NCBI GenBank assembly: GCA_009760885.1
Contig: CM019702.1
Location: forward strand, 49,523,925 to 49,587,924
Reading direction: 5' to 3'
Origin: Achatina immaculata
Taxonomy: Eukaryota > Mollusca > Gastropoda > Stylommatophora > Achatinidae
DNA length: 64,000 bases
Shown here: in pieces, positions 35,006-45,025 of the stretch
How the letters are laid out: the number at the start of each line of letters is the position of its first letter
Numbering within the stretch: position 1 is the first letter of the stretch
Position numbers and translations under genes: made by a program
Notes under the pieces: generated by a model
Database searches by the model: none
The model's input: only the letters and a program-made list of their open reading frames with translations
Told to the model about the DNA's origin: nothing

Positions 35006-38000
35006 TCATCATCATCATAGGAAATCTTCTTTTGATTTGTTAAGAAGTATTTTAAAAAAACGTCAGCCACGGTTAGATTCATTGTGTAGAAAATAATAGT
35101 AACCTCGTGCAAGATGCTATTTTTTTCAGTCGTGCTCGTTGTTCTTTCAAGGATACAAAAATAGTTACGTGTTTAATCTTTCATATGTTGTGTTGTTTCT
35201 GTATGTGATCCTTGAAATAGGCTTTTTGCCGAAATATTGGACTGTTGTACGTTCTTCATTTATACATACTCCTCTTACTTTCTGCCACTCTCATTTTTGC
35301 CCAACTTTCCTCACTCTGTTCGTCCTTTTTCACGGAACTGATCCACGCACCTTTTTCATCCTTTATTGCTAGAAACGGTTTTACTGTAGTCATCATTTCC
35401 TTTCATCTCTCACCAAAGAATAACAGGGAGACCCTCAAGAACGTTATCTAAACTGATGATTCTCTTAGTGAACCAGGGAAGATACAGGGTGTGATAAGGG
35501 GGAAGGGACCAGCAGGAGACTTCAGAACCACTTGAGCGAAAAAGATGAGAGAGTTGCAGGGAATGTGGGTTGGGAGGCAGGTCAGTTCAAAATAATTTAA
35601 AAACCACTGATCTACACAGCAACATAATGGAACAGAAAAGGATTATTTTTAATTTAAAAAAAATAAACAAGAAAGTATTATAAAAAGAGAGATCACGACG
35701 TCCTGTATCTTACATCTTATATCCTTCCCGTGCTGTTAAACGTCAAATAGGGCCAAGTTTTCCTGTCTTCGGCGAATTTTTCAACTTCATCAAGGGATAC
35801 TTTTCCCACTAAACTGGCTTCTCTTAACAATGTCCTCTTTAAAGTTTCACGTGGCCGACCTATTTTTCTTCGGCCTGTTGTGCTTCATTTGATAGCTTGT
35901 TTGGGGATTCTCTGACTGTTTCTTCTCATCACATGGCCTACATATGTCCATCTTCTTTTTCTGATCACCTATGAGACGGGTTGTTGTTTGCTCATCTGTC
36001 TTATCTCTGTGTTCTTAAATTCAGTCCACTTTATACCAAGTATTTTCCTGAGGCATTTGTTTTCAAAAGAGTCTAATTTTTTTGTCTATTTCTTTAGCTG
36101 ATTTCCAGCTTTCACATGCATAAATGAGGGTGGATATCACATTTGAAATGAATGATCTTAACTTGATTTTTGTGCTTATAACTTTTGAATGCCATATGTT
36201 CTCAATATTTTTGAAGGACAATGCTGCTTTTGCAATTTTAATTCTAACTTACTTCCTGGTGTCACCATCCTGGTCTATGTAGCTGCCACGTTATGCAAAT
36301 TGGTTTACTTCATCAACAGCTGTTCCTTCTATGTATATCTATTCTTCTTGATTAATGAGAAATTTCATAATTTTTGTTTTGTCTTTGTTAATTTCAAGAC
36401 CTATTTTGCTAGCCAAGGAAGACAAGGAATCTGTTTTGTTTTCCTGCATCGATTTTACATTGTCACTGATAAGAGTTATGTCGCCTGCAATGTCAGTTTT
36501 TGACATGGCATTCCCTTATATCAATTTTTATATCTTCCACAATGCAAAGATATCTCTACATGAGCATACCCCCATATGGAGCCATATACGTCTATGAGTG
36601 CAGACGTAACAACTCATTAGTTCTGCTTCAGTCGGTGCCGCTGCACACTTGGGCTGACAACCTGCAGCTGTCAGAGTCAGGAGACGCCCTTTACACTGGA
36701 GCTCATCCTGTGCCATACAAAATAGTGGAACACTTGGGTGACCCCCGCATTCATACCCCTTCCTCTGTAAGTTTTGTGTTACTTTTGTCATGCAGTATTT
36801 TTTTTATGCATTATTTCACACTCATTATCAAGACTAGTATTGTTATAAATGTTAGATGTCAATAAACATCAGAACAGCTGCCAGTAACATGATCACCATC
36901 ATCGATGATCATTTTCGGCATCGCCAACATTATTACGGTTACATGTTCATATGATGGCACAAATATTTAATCACTGAGAAGATTATAGAAGAAAATATAA
37001 ATGTAAACCATTTTAAAACCTCAAATCTTAGATGTTCTGAAGCTTGATGTATACTTCTTTGTTAGAAAAGAAACAAAATAAAGAAACATAAGAGGTAATG
37101 AATACGAAATGGAAAATATGACAAATATTGCTACCAAACAGATAAACAAACTCGCTGTTTTGAAATAAAAAGAAATTAAATTAAAACCATCCCGAAGGAG
37201 AGTTCTGGGACGCTTATGTTTGTTTCCTTCCTGTAACTGTGGACTCAGACCTCATGGCGGGCAAAAGTACAGAGAATTTTATTGAAGTGGAATTCTTCTT
37301 CTTCTTCTTCTTTGCGTAGCTGCTGAATTCAGCAGCTTTCAAAGCCACCGAAGCTCACTGCTGCAGACAAGACACGCCTCCATTCCTCTCTGTTTTTTTA
37401 CCTCTTCCTACCAGGTGTCAATTCCAAGAGCGTATTTATCTTCTTCAATGTTGTCTTGCCACCATCGTCTAGGTCTACCTCTTGGTCTATCTCCTTTCAT
37501 CACTTCTGTACAGGCCATCTGTGTTTGCCTGTCCTCCTCCATTCTCTTTAAATGCCCAAGCCACCTCACTCTGTGTTGTTTTTCATAACGGCGGTTGTAA
37601 TTTGTGAGTTGAACAATGTGTAGATTTCTTATTACATCTTCCATTATTGTGTTTTTACTTATCTTCCATTGTTGTGTTATAGGGTCTCTTACCAGTCCAT
37701 AAATTCTTCTCAGGGTTCTGTTGGAAGGGAATGGTTTTCTTTAATTTCAGAAGTGGCTTCAAGAAACAGGCTTCTTACTAGGCTTCACCACCATAGCAAA
37801 CACTTTGATCCCTTTCACACCAGCCAAGCTGTAGGATCCATGAGCATTCACGTGAAATTAGAACATAAATGTTGATTTATGAAGATATGTTGTCTTCGTT
37901 GCCTTTTTTAAACACAGTATCTTCACCTCCATCAGTCAGTTATGCTATTCAGCTTCTTTCACAATGATTTTCTTATGACCAAGGTCCAGGTAAGCATAAC

Positions 38001-39120
38001 CTGGGTTTCACAAACAGCTCTTTGTGCTGCTCTTATTATTCTGTGTATGCTGTGAACAGAAGAGACGGCTTCTGAATTTTTCCAAATCTATTTGAATAGA
38101 TGTGCTCATAGCTGATAGGGGTGGCAGGCTGTAGTCCATCACTGATTGGACATATCTGAAACAGAACCATCAAAAACATTTATAATGTACACTTCAGCTG
38201 GTATTTCCAAGATTTTTGTCAAGAGATTTGTCAGCTGTATCTGTCGTTTAGTACATAATATGATTTAGTAGTTCTGGTCTGAGTATTTAGTTATTATTAT
38301 TATTTTGGAATGGCCCATGAGTAGTTACCATAAACATTTGTTTTTCTATATGATACCCGACTACAATAAGCTCATCATTAATCTCTTAGTTCCAGTCATC
38401 ATTGTTACTTTTACTGTGACTGATTATGCAAATTCCATGACTGGAGTTATTCATTAAGATGATCCTTTGTAAAAACACACAACAGCTGATAAATGCCTGC
38501 TACAGCTTTGGAAAAGCACACAACAGCTGTTAAGTGCCTGCTACAAATTTATAAAAACATACAACTGATATGTGTCTGCTACAGTTTTGTAAAAACACAC
38601 AACAGCTGATATATGCCTGCTACAGTTTTGTAAAAACACACAACAGCTGATATGTGCCTGCTACAGAACCTTCCTCCTAGGTGAAAAGGGTCAATATTAG
38701 TCAACATTATTATCAATGCCTTCATTATTCTTTTCATTCTGTGATATTCCTGTACGTATACAAATCTTAAACTCAATTTGTGTTCATATTATTTGAAATC
38801 TTAACATAATGATCATCACAGCAATCTGTGTTAGCTTTCTTCTAAACCTTTCTGCAAAGTCGCTGTGTTCTTTTCTACCTGTCTTCTGTCACGAGCATGC
38901 TCAGTACTCAACTAAACTTCAGTTCATGCTTGTTATACAGGTGCTGCGTATACCTCTGAGAGATGGACGTGTGGATCCTGAGGGAGTCTCAGAGCTTTTC
39001 TATGACCATGGAGACCTCATCAGTGGCTCTTCAAGCGCGGTTGTGTATAACCGTAAACTCCTGATAGGTTCTGTCATAAACAAGCTTGTAATATGTGATG
39101 TCAAAGCTGAAATTCTTTGA
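33155..39120 (+). CDS. paraoxonase/arylesterase (PON) family enzyme, four exons, 371 residues
   Basis: Exons 33155-33273, 34039-34638, 36550-36766 and 38941-39120 join in frame (1116 nt) with GT-AG introns of 765, 1911 and 2174 bp. The product is a six-bladed propeller hydrolase with two central calciums, acting on esters and lactones in this family. Residues 5-27 form a hydrophobic N-terminal helix, as in PONs, where it is a retained signal anchor. C39 and C364 match the disulfide pair (human PON1 Cys42/Cys353). Calcium ligands are present: E50 and D51 (in GSEDLE), N174-D175, N231 (in APNGL), D276-N277. Active-site H119 (in HPHGIS) and H139 (in VNHPD) are kept. Human Cys284 is Ala here (A291 in GAHPVPY). 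The length is close to the 355 of vertebrate PONs. The ATG has A at -3. The paralog type (PON1, 2 or 3) cannot be assigned. Confidence 0.93.
33274..34038 (+). other. PON-like gene intron 1
   Basis: 765 bp, AT-rich, with a GA microsatellite at its start (33276-33340). No other element is recognised. Confidence 0.7.
34039..34638 (+). CDS. PON-like gene, coding exon 2
   Basis: Residues 40 (split) to 240 (split). It has a strong T-rich acceptor (GTGTCACCAG|A) and donor AAAAG|GTATAT. It carries LVKGLNFGSEDLE, the HPHGIS and VNHPD blocks, TNDLALIEED and HAPNGLLMSKDK. This long exon is continuous, whereas vertebrate PON genes divide the same region among several exons, a difference from known gene structure. 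Confidence 0.92.
34963..35018. repeat. (CAT)n microsatellite
   Basis: About 18 CAT/ATC units with one interruption (TTC) near the right end. It is not attached to any LINE end, unlike the CAT repeats at 1991 and 30731. Confidence 0.9.
35454..35609. mobile_element. short hAT-like non-autonomous element (156 bp) in PON intron 2
   Basis: Flanking 8-bp repeats ATCTAAAC (35446-35453) and ATCTACAC (35610-35617) differ at one base. Ends are TGATGATTCTC on the left and CAGTGGTTTTT on the right (reverse complemented), resembling hAT ends. There is no ORF. Confidence 0.5.
35706..36492 (-). mobile_element. LINE family B, 5'-truncated copy B3 in PON intron 2
   Basis: Starts with the family tail (TATCTTACATCTTATATCC) and follows B2/B4 through TTTCAAAAGAGTCTAATTTT, the CTTTCACATGCATAAATGAG block and a region matching 28640-28970. 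Similarity ends near 36492. It lies antisense to the PON gene, 58 bp before exon 3. Confidence 0.88.
36550..36766 (+). CDS. PON-like gene, coding exon 3
   Basis: Residues 240 (split) to 312. It starts after CAATGCAAAG; the pyrimidine tract is weak. It encodes YLYMSIPPYGAIYVYE, then WADNLQLSESGDALYTGAHP with calcium ligands D276-N277. The donor TCT|GTAAGT is strong. A LINE B copy ends only about 58 bp upstream of its acceptor. Confidence 0.9.
37294..37725 (-). mobile_element. LINE family E, 5'-truncated copy E1
   Basis: The minus strand 37408-37644 encodes HRVRWLGHLKRMEEDRQTQM and GDRPRGRPRRWWQDNIEED, the C-terminal tail of a non-LTR polyprotein. The 3' tail is (AAG)n on the minus strand (CTT at 37294-37311). 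Related copies are at 41365 and 50400. Confidence 0.8.
38466..38666. repeat. 40-bp minisatellite, about five units
   Basis: Units share ACACACAACAGCTGATATAT, then GCCTGCTACAGTTTTG. The central unit is shortened, and the first two are the most diverged. It lies in PON intron 3, 275 bp before exon 4. Confidence 0.85.
38941..39120 (+). CDS. PON-like gene, coding exon 4 (terminal)
   Basis: Residues 313-371 and TGA. It begins VLRIPLRDGRV after acceptor CTTGTTATACAG, continues SGSSSAVVYNRKLLIGSVIN and ends with ICDVKAEIL holding the second disulfide cysteine (C364). Phase 0 joins it to exon 3. Confidence 0.92.
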   Translation: MLRIPLRDGRVDPEGVSELFYDHGDLISGSSSAVVYNRKLLIGSVINKLVICDVKAEIL

Positions 39121-40830
39121 AAAAAAAAGATGGCAAGTTTATTTGTAGTAACAAGCATCGTTTTTCTGAGTAGCTTTTCTTAAACTCATTCTATCAACAT
39201 TTGATTGGTAGAATTAGTAACAGTAAGAAGAAGCCATAGTCATTCTACAAAGGTATAGTCTACTGGCGTTTACGTCTTTCATTTTCTGTTTTGATTTTCA
39301 TTTTTATTGGACGACGTAATGCCTCTACATAGTTCTCCAAGGAACTTGGATCTTTCGTCATTTCTTCCAAGTTCGTACTGAGATGGAGAAATCTCTCACG
39401 GCTGCCTTGTAGACATTCATTCATTTCAGTTTTGATAAACCACTTTGTCTCTTTTCTTTTAGTACTTTTGCTACAGAAGTATTTGCGTAAAAATCTGCTT
39501 GTCATCCATCATCAAACATGCGCAAGCCATTCTGATTTAATTATGAAAGTTAACTAACATTTATTATGAGGGAAACTGAATATATTACTATCGAAAGTCG
39601 CAGAGATGTACCATTTAGTATGTAGTTTACAACCTGCAATGATACTTTTGCTTTAATAGAAATAAATGTCAGTTAACGAGTGATTATTAAATGATTACAG
39701 AGTAATGTACCTTACATACATTTTCAGCTGCATACGTCTGTAGATACTCACTTCTATGTTTCTCTCAAAACACTGATTACTTGATATGAGGTTATTCTGT
39801 TCTGAACATGTTTAACTGACAAAGAAGTGCTTCTATTCTCTCTTAGTTTTGAGCTTCATTTTTTCCTACCATATCTTACAGCCTTTCTTCACTATATTTT
39901 TTTTTGGATTTACCGTCTAGGATTTTCTAATAGAAACAATGATCATACTGTCAATATCTAACTTTCATGTGCCTGAATTCTTTATATATTTTTTTCTACA
40001 ATTCAATGGAAAATTCGAACAAAGAAACAAAGTCCTATCTATTTATAATTTATTTCGGTTCTTATGCAGTAACTGTTTTGCAAGACCTTTAAATCCTCTG
40101 TATAGGAATGTATGCGGCTATTGTAATTTTTTAAATTTTAATTTAGTTTCAAGAGTTTTACAAAATTATTTCATGATCTTTTGAGGACCATTTTACAAAT
40201 ACTGAGCTTTCGTATTCTGTATTACATTCATGTAATTCACTGAGATGTTTGTTTGCACTTATCAGAAATGAACTCTAATAATACTATTTAGTTTCAAAGA
40301 TTAACTGATATTATGAAATAGACGTGCTTTGTTGTATTCACTTTTTAGACATACAATATAGATGCATCTATATGTACTTGAGTTTTTCGATGTACGTATA
40401 TATAGCTCACCCATTTGATCTGGTTTAGCCAATAAACAAGAAAGTATTCACTATATTTTGTTAAAAAAAACAGCATGTATATAAATATATTTGTGATATA
40501 ATATTATGATGTGATCTATACTTGTGATAAAACACGGAAAAAAACATGAAAAGGGTGTACAAGAGAAAGTACTGTGAAATATTAAGAGGAAATCTGATTA
40601 TGTGATATGAATACTTGGACGTATTACATTGGATAAAGCAGATTAATGCATTATGTGAACAAATATTACAACTTGTCTTCAAAGAACCTGCCTTCCAGGT
40701 TCTAGGTTTCCTTTTTGATGACTGAATATTTGCTTTTTAATCTGTATGTTTTCATTTCTCTGAGTGTATGTCTGAGCTTTCATGTATGAGATGAGGCAAA
40801 AGATATGCAATAAAGAAAACTTCTCAAATG
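39121..40830 (+). other. 3' UTR and downstream region of the PON-like gene
   Basis: Candidate AATAAA polyadenylation signals are at 39661-39666, 40431-40436 and 40809-40814; the first is the nearest to the stop. An antisense ORF of 81 codons (39260-39505) is considered separately. The sequence is otherwise AT-rich and non-coding. Confidence 0.45.
39260..39505 (-). other. antisense open reading frame with protein-like composition, unidentified
   Basis: 81 codons rich in Lys, Glu and Arg (KETKWFIKTEMNECLQGSRE, ENYVEALRRPIKMKIKTENE) and free of homopolymer artefacts. No domain is recognised and no splice context is seen. It may be a terminal exon of a minus-strand gene, a transposon scrap or chance. 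Confidence 0.2.
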
Positions 40831-40833
40831 TTT

Positions 40834-40838
40834 ACTAT

Positions 40839-40894
<56 letters not shown>

Positions 40895-40895
40895 T
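40834..40895. repeat. (TAC)n microsatellite
   Basis: About 20 TAC units, followed on the same strand by a long GTA/GCA-rich array (40900-41108) that is its approximate reverse complement. Confidence 0.95.
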
Positions 40896-40899
40896 AGTA

Positions 40900-41108
40900 A
40901 TAGTGATATTAGTTGTAGTAGTAGTGGTAGTAGCTGGAGTTGTGATGATAGTTGTGGTAGTGATAGCGGTAGCAGTTGTGATAGTGGTAGCAGTAGCAGC
41001 AGTAGTAGCTGTAGCAGTAGTAGCAGCAGCAACAGCAGCAGTAGTAGCTGTAGTAGTAGCAGGAACAGCAACAGTAGTAGCTGTAATGGTAGCAGTAGTA
41101 GTAGTATC
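40900..41108. repeat. interrupted GTA/GCA trinucleotide array
   Basis: Mainly GTA units mixed with GCA, GTG and GTT over about 200 bp. It gives long low-complexity ORFs in several frames on both strands, none of which I regard as genes. Confidence 0.9.
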
Positions 41109-41364
41109 ATTAACACAAACATTAATAACGCGCTGTGCTAAAATATCTTTTGTGGTTAGTTTTATTTCATCTCTCATTTGATGGATTACAGATAACATAT
41201 GAAATAATTAAACACTCAGTGACATACACATAACAATGGACGACGTACTCCGTTGGTCTTCTCCGATTAAGACTTTCTCCCTGTCGATGTGAATTTGTGT
41301 ACACGATGTTAATATCCGACCAGATCTAACTTCGTCGGTTACACTTGCTCCTTCCATTTTAAGC

Positions 41365-41692
41365 TTTCTTCTTCTTCTTCTTCTTCTTCTTCTTCTTCTT
41401 CTTCTTCTTCTTCTTCTTCTTCAGTTTTCCGAGCCATTAAGGCTCAATGCTGCAGATAAAGTTCGCCTCCATTCCTCTCTATTCCTAATGTTCTCTCTCC
41501 AGTTGGTGACACCAATTTCTTTTATATCTTCTTCTATGTTGTCTTTCCATCTCTGTCTTGGTCTATCCTTTGTCCTTGTTTCCCTCATCTCTTGTGCGTA
41601 CATAATTTTCGTTTGTCTGTTCTCTTCCATTCTTTTTACATGTCCCACCCAGTGTAGTCTGTTCAGTTTCAAGACATTTATAATTCGCTGGG
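41365..41692 (-). mobile_element. LINE family E, 5'-truncated copy E2
   Basis: The minus strand encodes LHWVGHVKRMEENRQTKIMY, RPRQRWKDNIEEDIKEIG and REEWRRTLSAALSLNGSEN with its stop, the complete C-terminus of family E. The tail is (AAG)n on the minus strand (CTT run 41365-41422). It abuts LINE F copy F1 in opposite orientation at about 41695. Confidence 0.88.
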
Positions 41693-41698
41693 TTTTAA

Positions 41699-42074
41699 AT
41701 TTGAATGTAAATGCTACAGAAGAGTTCTTCAAATATCCTGGACACAAAAGAACAAATATATCCATACTACAAGAACTTAATATTGAAGAAGGCTGGCTAG
41801 TAAAGAGGATTAAATAAAGAAAACTTAAATATTTTGGACATATTAAACGTCATGATAATCTAGAGAAGACCGCATTGGAAGGGTACATAGTGGGAAAAAG
41901 AAAGAAAGGAAGACCAAGGCAAAGATGGCAGCACAGCAAGACATCGTTGATGATCTGCAAATGGATGCATCAGCAGCAGGGCATCTTGGTCACAACCGAA
42001 AGGCCTACAGGAGTGCTGTTAGGGAGGCAAAATTCCACAAGGGACATGCAAATGAATGAATGAATGAATGAATG
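41699..42074 (+). mobile_element. LINE family F, 5'-truncated copy F1
   Basis: Matches F2 (43740-44450): GAATGTAAATGCTACAGAAG, then KRTNISILQELNIEE, RKLKYFGHIKRHDNLEKT and GKRKKGRPRQRW. A stop after LVKRIK and frameshifts make it inactive. It ends in an ATGA repeat (42053-42074). Confidence 0.88.
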
Positions 42075-42904
42075 AGATTTAAATAAGCTTTTAAATCAGC
42101 TTTTAAAAATGTTATCTGCCCACTCATAAAATTAACTTTGGGTCATGTTGTTGTCCTCTCCACTCCGAGCCAGCCTCCTACGACGACTTTCTGCAGGCGT
42201 CACTCCCTCTCTCTGCAACTCTCACTATGGCGCGTTGTTCAACAGTGGTGCAATGCCACAGCGGAGAGTCCATGTTTATTTGACTTTGGCTGCACCTGGA
42301 CAAAGGACAGAGAGCTGTACTGTGCGTGTTCGAACTACCCATAAGCCGTTGCGAACGTGATGTATTACATCAGCTTATACCTTTTCTGGTTACCCCATTA
42401 TTTTTTTAATTGCCTTATAAAAAATATTCTCTCTCATGTATAAAGTTAACTATTATTTCTTTTATTGTGCTTGCTACCATTAATCATATTATCTGCCTTG
42501 TTGAGAAACAAACGCTTTGTCTGTTATTTTATTTTTAAAATTAAATATAAACAGCAAAAAAAAAAAAACAAACAAACAAAAGCGCGCTAGTCTCATTCTC
42601 TTCTGATGCGGAACCAGACAAGGAAAGCAACCATTTATAATTTTAACAAATTGGAAACAACGAGGCTCACTAGGTGGCTGACTTGATAGTGTGTTTTCCC
42701 CTCAGTCTTTTGTGTTTTCTGCCTGTAGTTTTAGCTATTATTTACTCTTCAAAAGATGCAGGTCCCCCAGCAAGCTGCACCCCTCTTCCCCCCCCCCCAC
42801 CCCCCACGACAATACACAGATAGAGTTGTGCTCCTAATGGTACAGTTTTTTCACCAGTTATCGAGACTGACAGGAGAAAACTATCTGATGGATACCGTGT
42901 AAGT
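42075..42904. other. non-coding stretch with a GC-rich patch
   Basis: 42140-42350 is richer in GC and CpG and is open in two frames (42138-42344, 42145-42360), but neither gives a recognisable protein. A C run is at 42790-42806. Confidence 0.3.
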
Positions 42905-43405
42905 ATAACAGAACATCAATTAACCGAGTCTCGGTTTACCGAGGTTTCGTATTATCCGAGGTTAGGAAGCGACGAACCGCTATAAAACAAAAACTTCTTA
43001 AACTTAAACGGATAACATGTATTGCAGAATTATTATTTTTTTGTTACCTTTTATTTATTTATTTTTTAAACTTCAATGTGAGACAAATCATTCATATTAA
43101 AATATAACTACAACAATACACATTTTTATTTAAACACTGTTGCAGGTATTAACTGTATAATAAATGATGCATCACAAAAATAAATGTGAATGTGTATTTC
43201 TATTTCTTTTTTATATAACATTAAATTCGCTGATGCATGAAAGGAGGCTTAAAAGTAAAGTGATACTGTACCATATAACTTGGCAAAATCTTGTATTTAT
43301 ATAAATTTTATGACACGCTCATCCGTTTTATCCGAGTTTTCAGTTACCCAAAGAAGCATGGGTCTACATTATGTCGGAAAATTGGGGGTTCCACTATCAG
43401 TTTTA
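42905..43405. mobile_element. possible pogo/Tigger-like non-autonomous element
   Basis: The left part reads TTAACCGAGTCTCGGTTTAC, then CGAGGTTTCGTATTATCCGAGG. The right part reverse complemented reads AGTGGAACCCCCAATTTTCC, then further in AACTCGGATAAAACGGATGA. Repeated 'CCGAGG/TTAACCGA' words at both ends are typical of Tigger-like termini. Boundaries are approximate and no duplication was found. Confidence 0.45.
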
Positions 43406-43739
43406 TAAACTTCATCATATAAAATTTGCCTGGACACGCCTATGTCTTCTGCTGGTCGTTTTTTGTAACATACACTAGATAATCTTTAATCCTTTGCTGT
43501 TGTCATCATTGATGGAAAATTAAAACGCTGTAGCACATGAAAGATGTGTGTGTGTGTGAGAGAGAGAGACATACACACAGAGGGAGAGAGAGAAGGAGAG
43601 AGTGAGGGGGAGACAGAGAAAGGTTGCAAGGGAACATATTCAGAAAAAAGCCATTAAATCTAAATTCGAGAAAAATTGCACTGTGGAAACAGAAACTTGT
43701 TTTCTTCTGACTATGATATTTTGGAAAAAAAACGAATTA
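43406..43739. other. short non-coding spacer with GT/GA microsatellites
   Basis: GT and GA repeats lie at 43545-43620. Nothing else is seen. Confidence 0.4.
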
Positions 43740-44450
43740 TGTCAGTCCGTAAGAATAGTGAAGAGTAAAACCTTTATCTTAATGCAAAGAAAACTAAATA
43801 GATGACAACTGACAAAACAAACAAGGCAGCTGATATATGTATCAATGAGGAAAAACTGGAAGAGGTTGAAAGTTTTGAATATCTTGGATCATTACTAACT
43901 AATAATGGAGATACAATGAGGGAATTTAAAAGGAGGACATCTATCGCTCTTCAGAAAGTAAAACAACTAAAGAATCTGTGGAGAGGAACAGACAGAACTA
44001 CAAAAATAAGATTTTAAGGTCATGCATCTTTCCCATCGCAACACATGCCTGTGATACCTGGACACTTAACAAAACAGCTGAGAAACATATAAGTGCCTTT
44101 GAATGTAAATGCTACGGAAGAGTTCTTCAAATATCATGGACACAAAAAAGAACAAATATATCCATACTACAAGAACTTAATATTGAAGAAGACAGGCTAG
44201 TAAAGAGGATTAAAGAGAGAAAACTTAAATATTTTGGACACATTAAACGTCATGATAATTTAGAGAAGACCGTCTTGGAAGGGTACATAATGGGAAAAAG
44301 AAAGAGAGGAAGACCAAGTCGAAGATGGTTGAAAGACATCGTTGATGCATCAGCAGCAAGCCATCTTGCTTACAACCGAGAGGCCTACAGGAGTGCTATT
44401 AGGGAGGTAAAGTTCCGCAAGGGACATGCAAATGAATGATGATGATATTT
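43740..44450 (+). mobile_element. LINE family F, 5'-truncated copy F2 (longest of the family)
   Basis: Two overlapping frames (43802-44017 and 43978-44439) encode VESFEYLGSLLTNNGDTMRE and IATHACDTWTLNKTAEKHIS, then FGHIKRHDNLEKTVLEGYIM, GKRKRGRPSRRWLKDIVD and the end KGHANE. This is the thumb and C-terminal tail of a non-LTR reverse transcriptase. One frameshift lies near 44000. The 3' tail is (ATG)n. Confidence 0.88.
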
Positions 44451-45025
44451 TGACACTATGTTTCTAAGTGACGCAAGTTCACGATAAGAGGAGTGTTGAA
44501 ATAAATCTAACTTGATACTGCTCCGTTTCTCTCCTTCTCAATTGCTAGAACATATTTTGCAACAGAAAGACGTAACTGGCATAAACGTTGAGACGAATCC
44601 GACTGAAAATACAGTGCAAGAAACGCAATCCATATTTTATGCTCTATTTGTCTCTTTCTTGAGTCTTTAATTATTTCTTAGTTCTCTGTTATTCTGGAGA
44701 TCTATAGTCTTAATGAAATAGCCAAAGTGTTAAACACTCATTTGTTTATCATTGAATATTTGTCTGGCATTAAGCATTAAACTTCAGAGACAGATGAATG
44801 TATCATGTATAAAATACAGTATTCAAAATTGTTCTTTTCCGTAAACACAGATAATCCTTCTTTTAAAATATGTCATAATTTGGAAACTTACACTTGCCTA
44901 GATGCAGACTACAATGCAGTGTGTTGTTTTGTAATCACTAAGAAAGTGCAAAAAATACCTCGAGAACATTTGTTTCTTTATCTTTACGCAACTATGGGCG
45001 TTGTCCTTTCGTTTGAGTATAACGG
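44451..45025. other. non-coding stretch
   Basis: No feature is recognised. An ORF at 44805-45047 has no domain and runs into the minisatellite. Confidence 0.35.

Larger units (their letters stand above)
34639..36549 (+). other. PON-like gene intron 2 with transposon insertions
   Basis: 1911 bp. It holds an ATC/CAT microsatellite (about 34963-35018), a hAT-like element (35454-35609) and LINE B copy B3 (35706-36492). Together these make up more than half of the intron. Confidence 0.8.
36767..38940 (+). other. PON-like gene intron 3
   Basis: 2174 bp. It holds LINE E copy E1 (37294-37725, antisense) and a 40-bp minisatellite (38466-38666). The remainder is unremarkable AT-rich sequence. Confidence 0.75.

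Noticed and set aside
34963..35018. The CAT array as another LINE A 3' end
   Set aside because: No family A sequence (TGCCGTGCTGACTGGCG) follows it on either side, so it is a plain microsatellite.
40782..41198. Four overlapping ORFs of 76-124 codons on both strands
   Set aside because: They arise from TAC/GTA trinucleotide arrays; peptides are runs of Tyr, Thr, Val, Ser or Leu.
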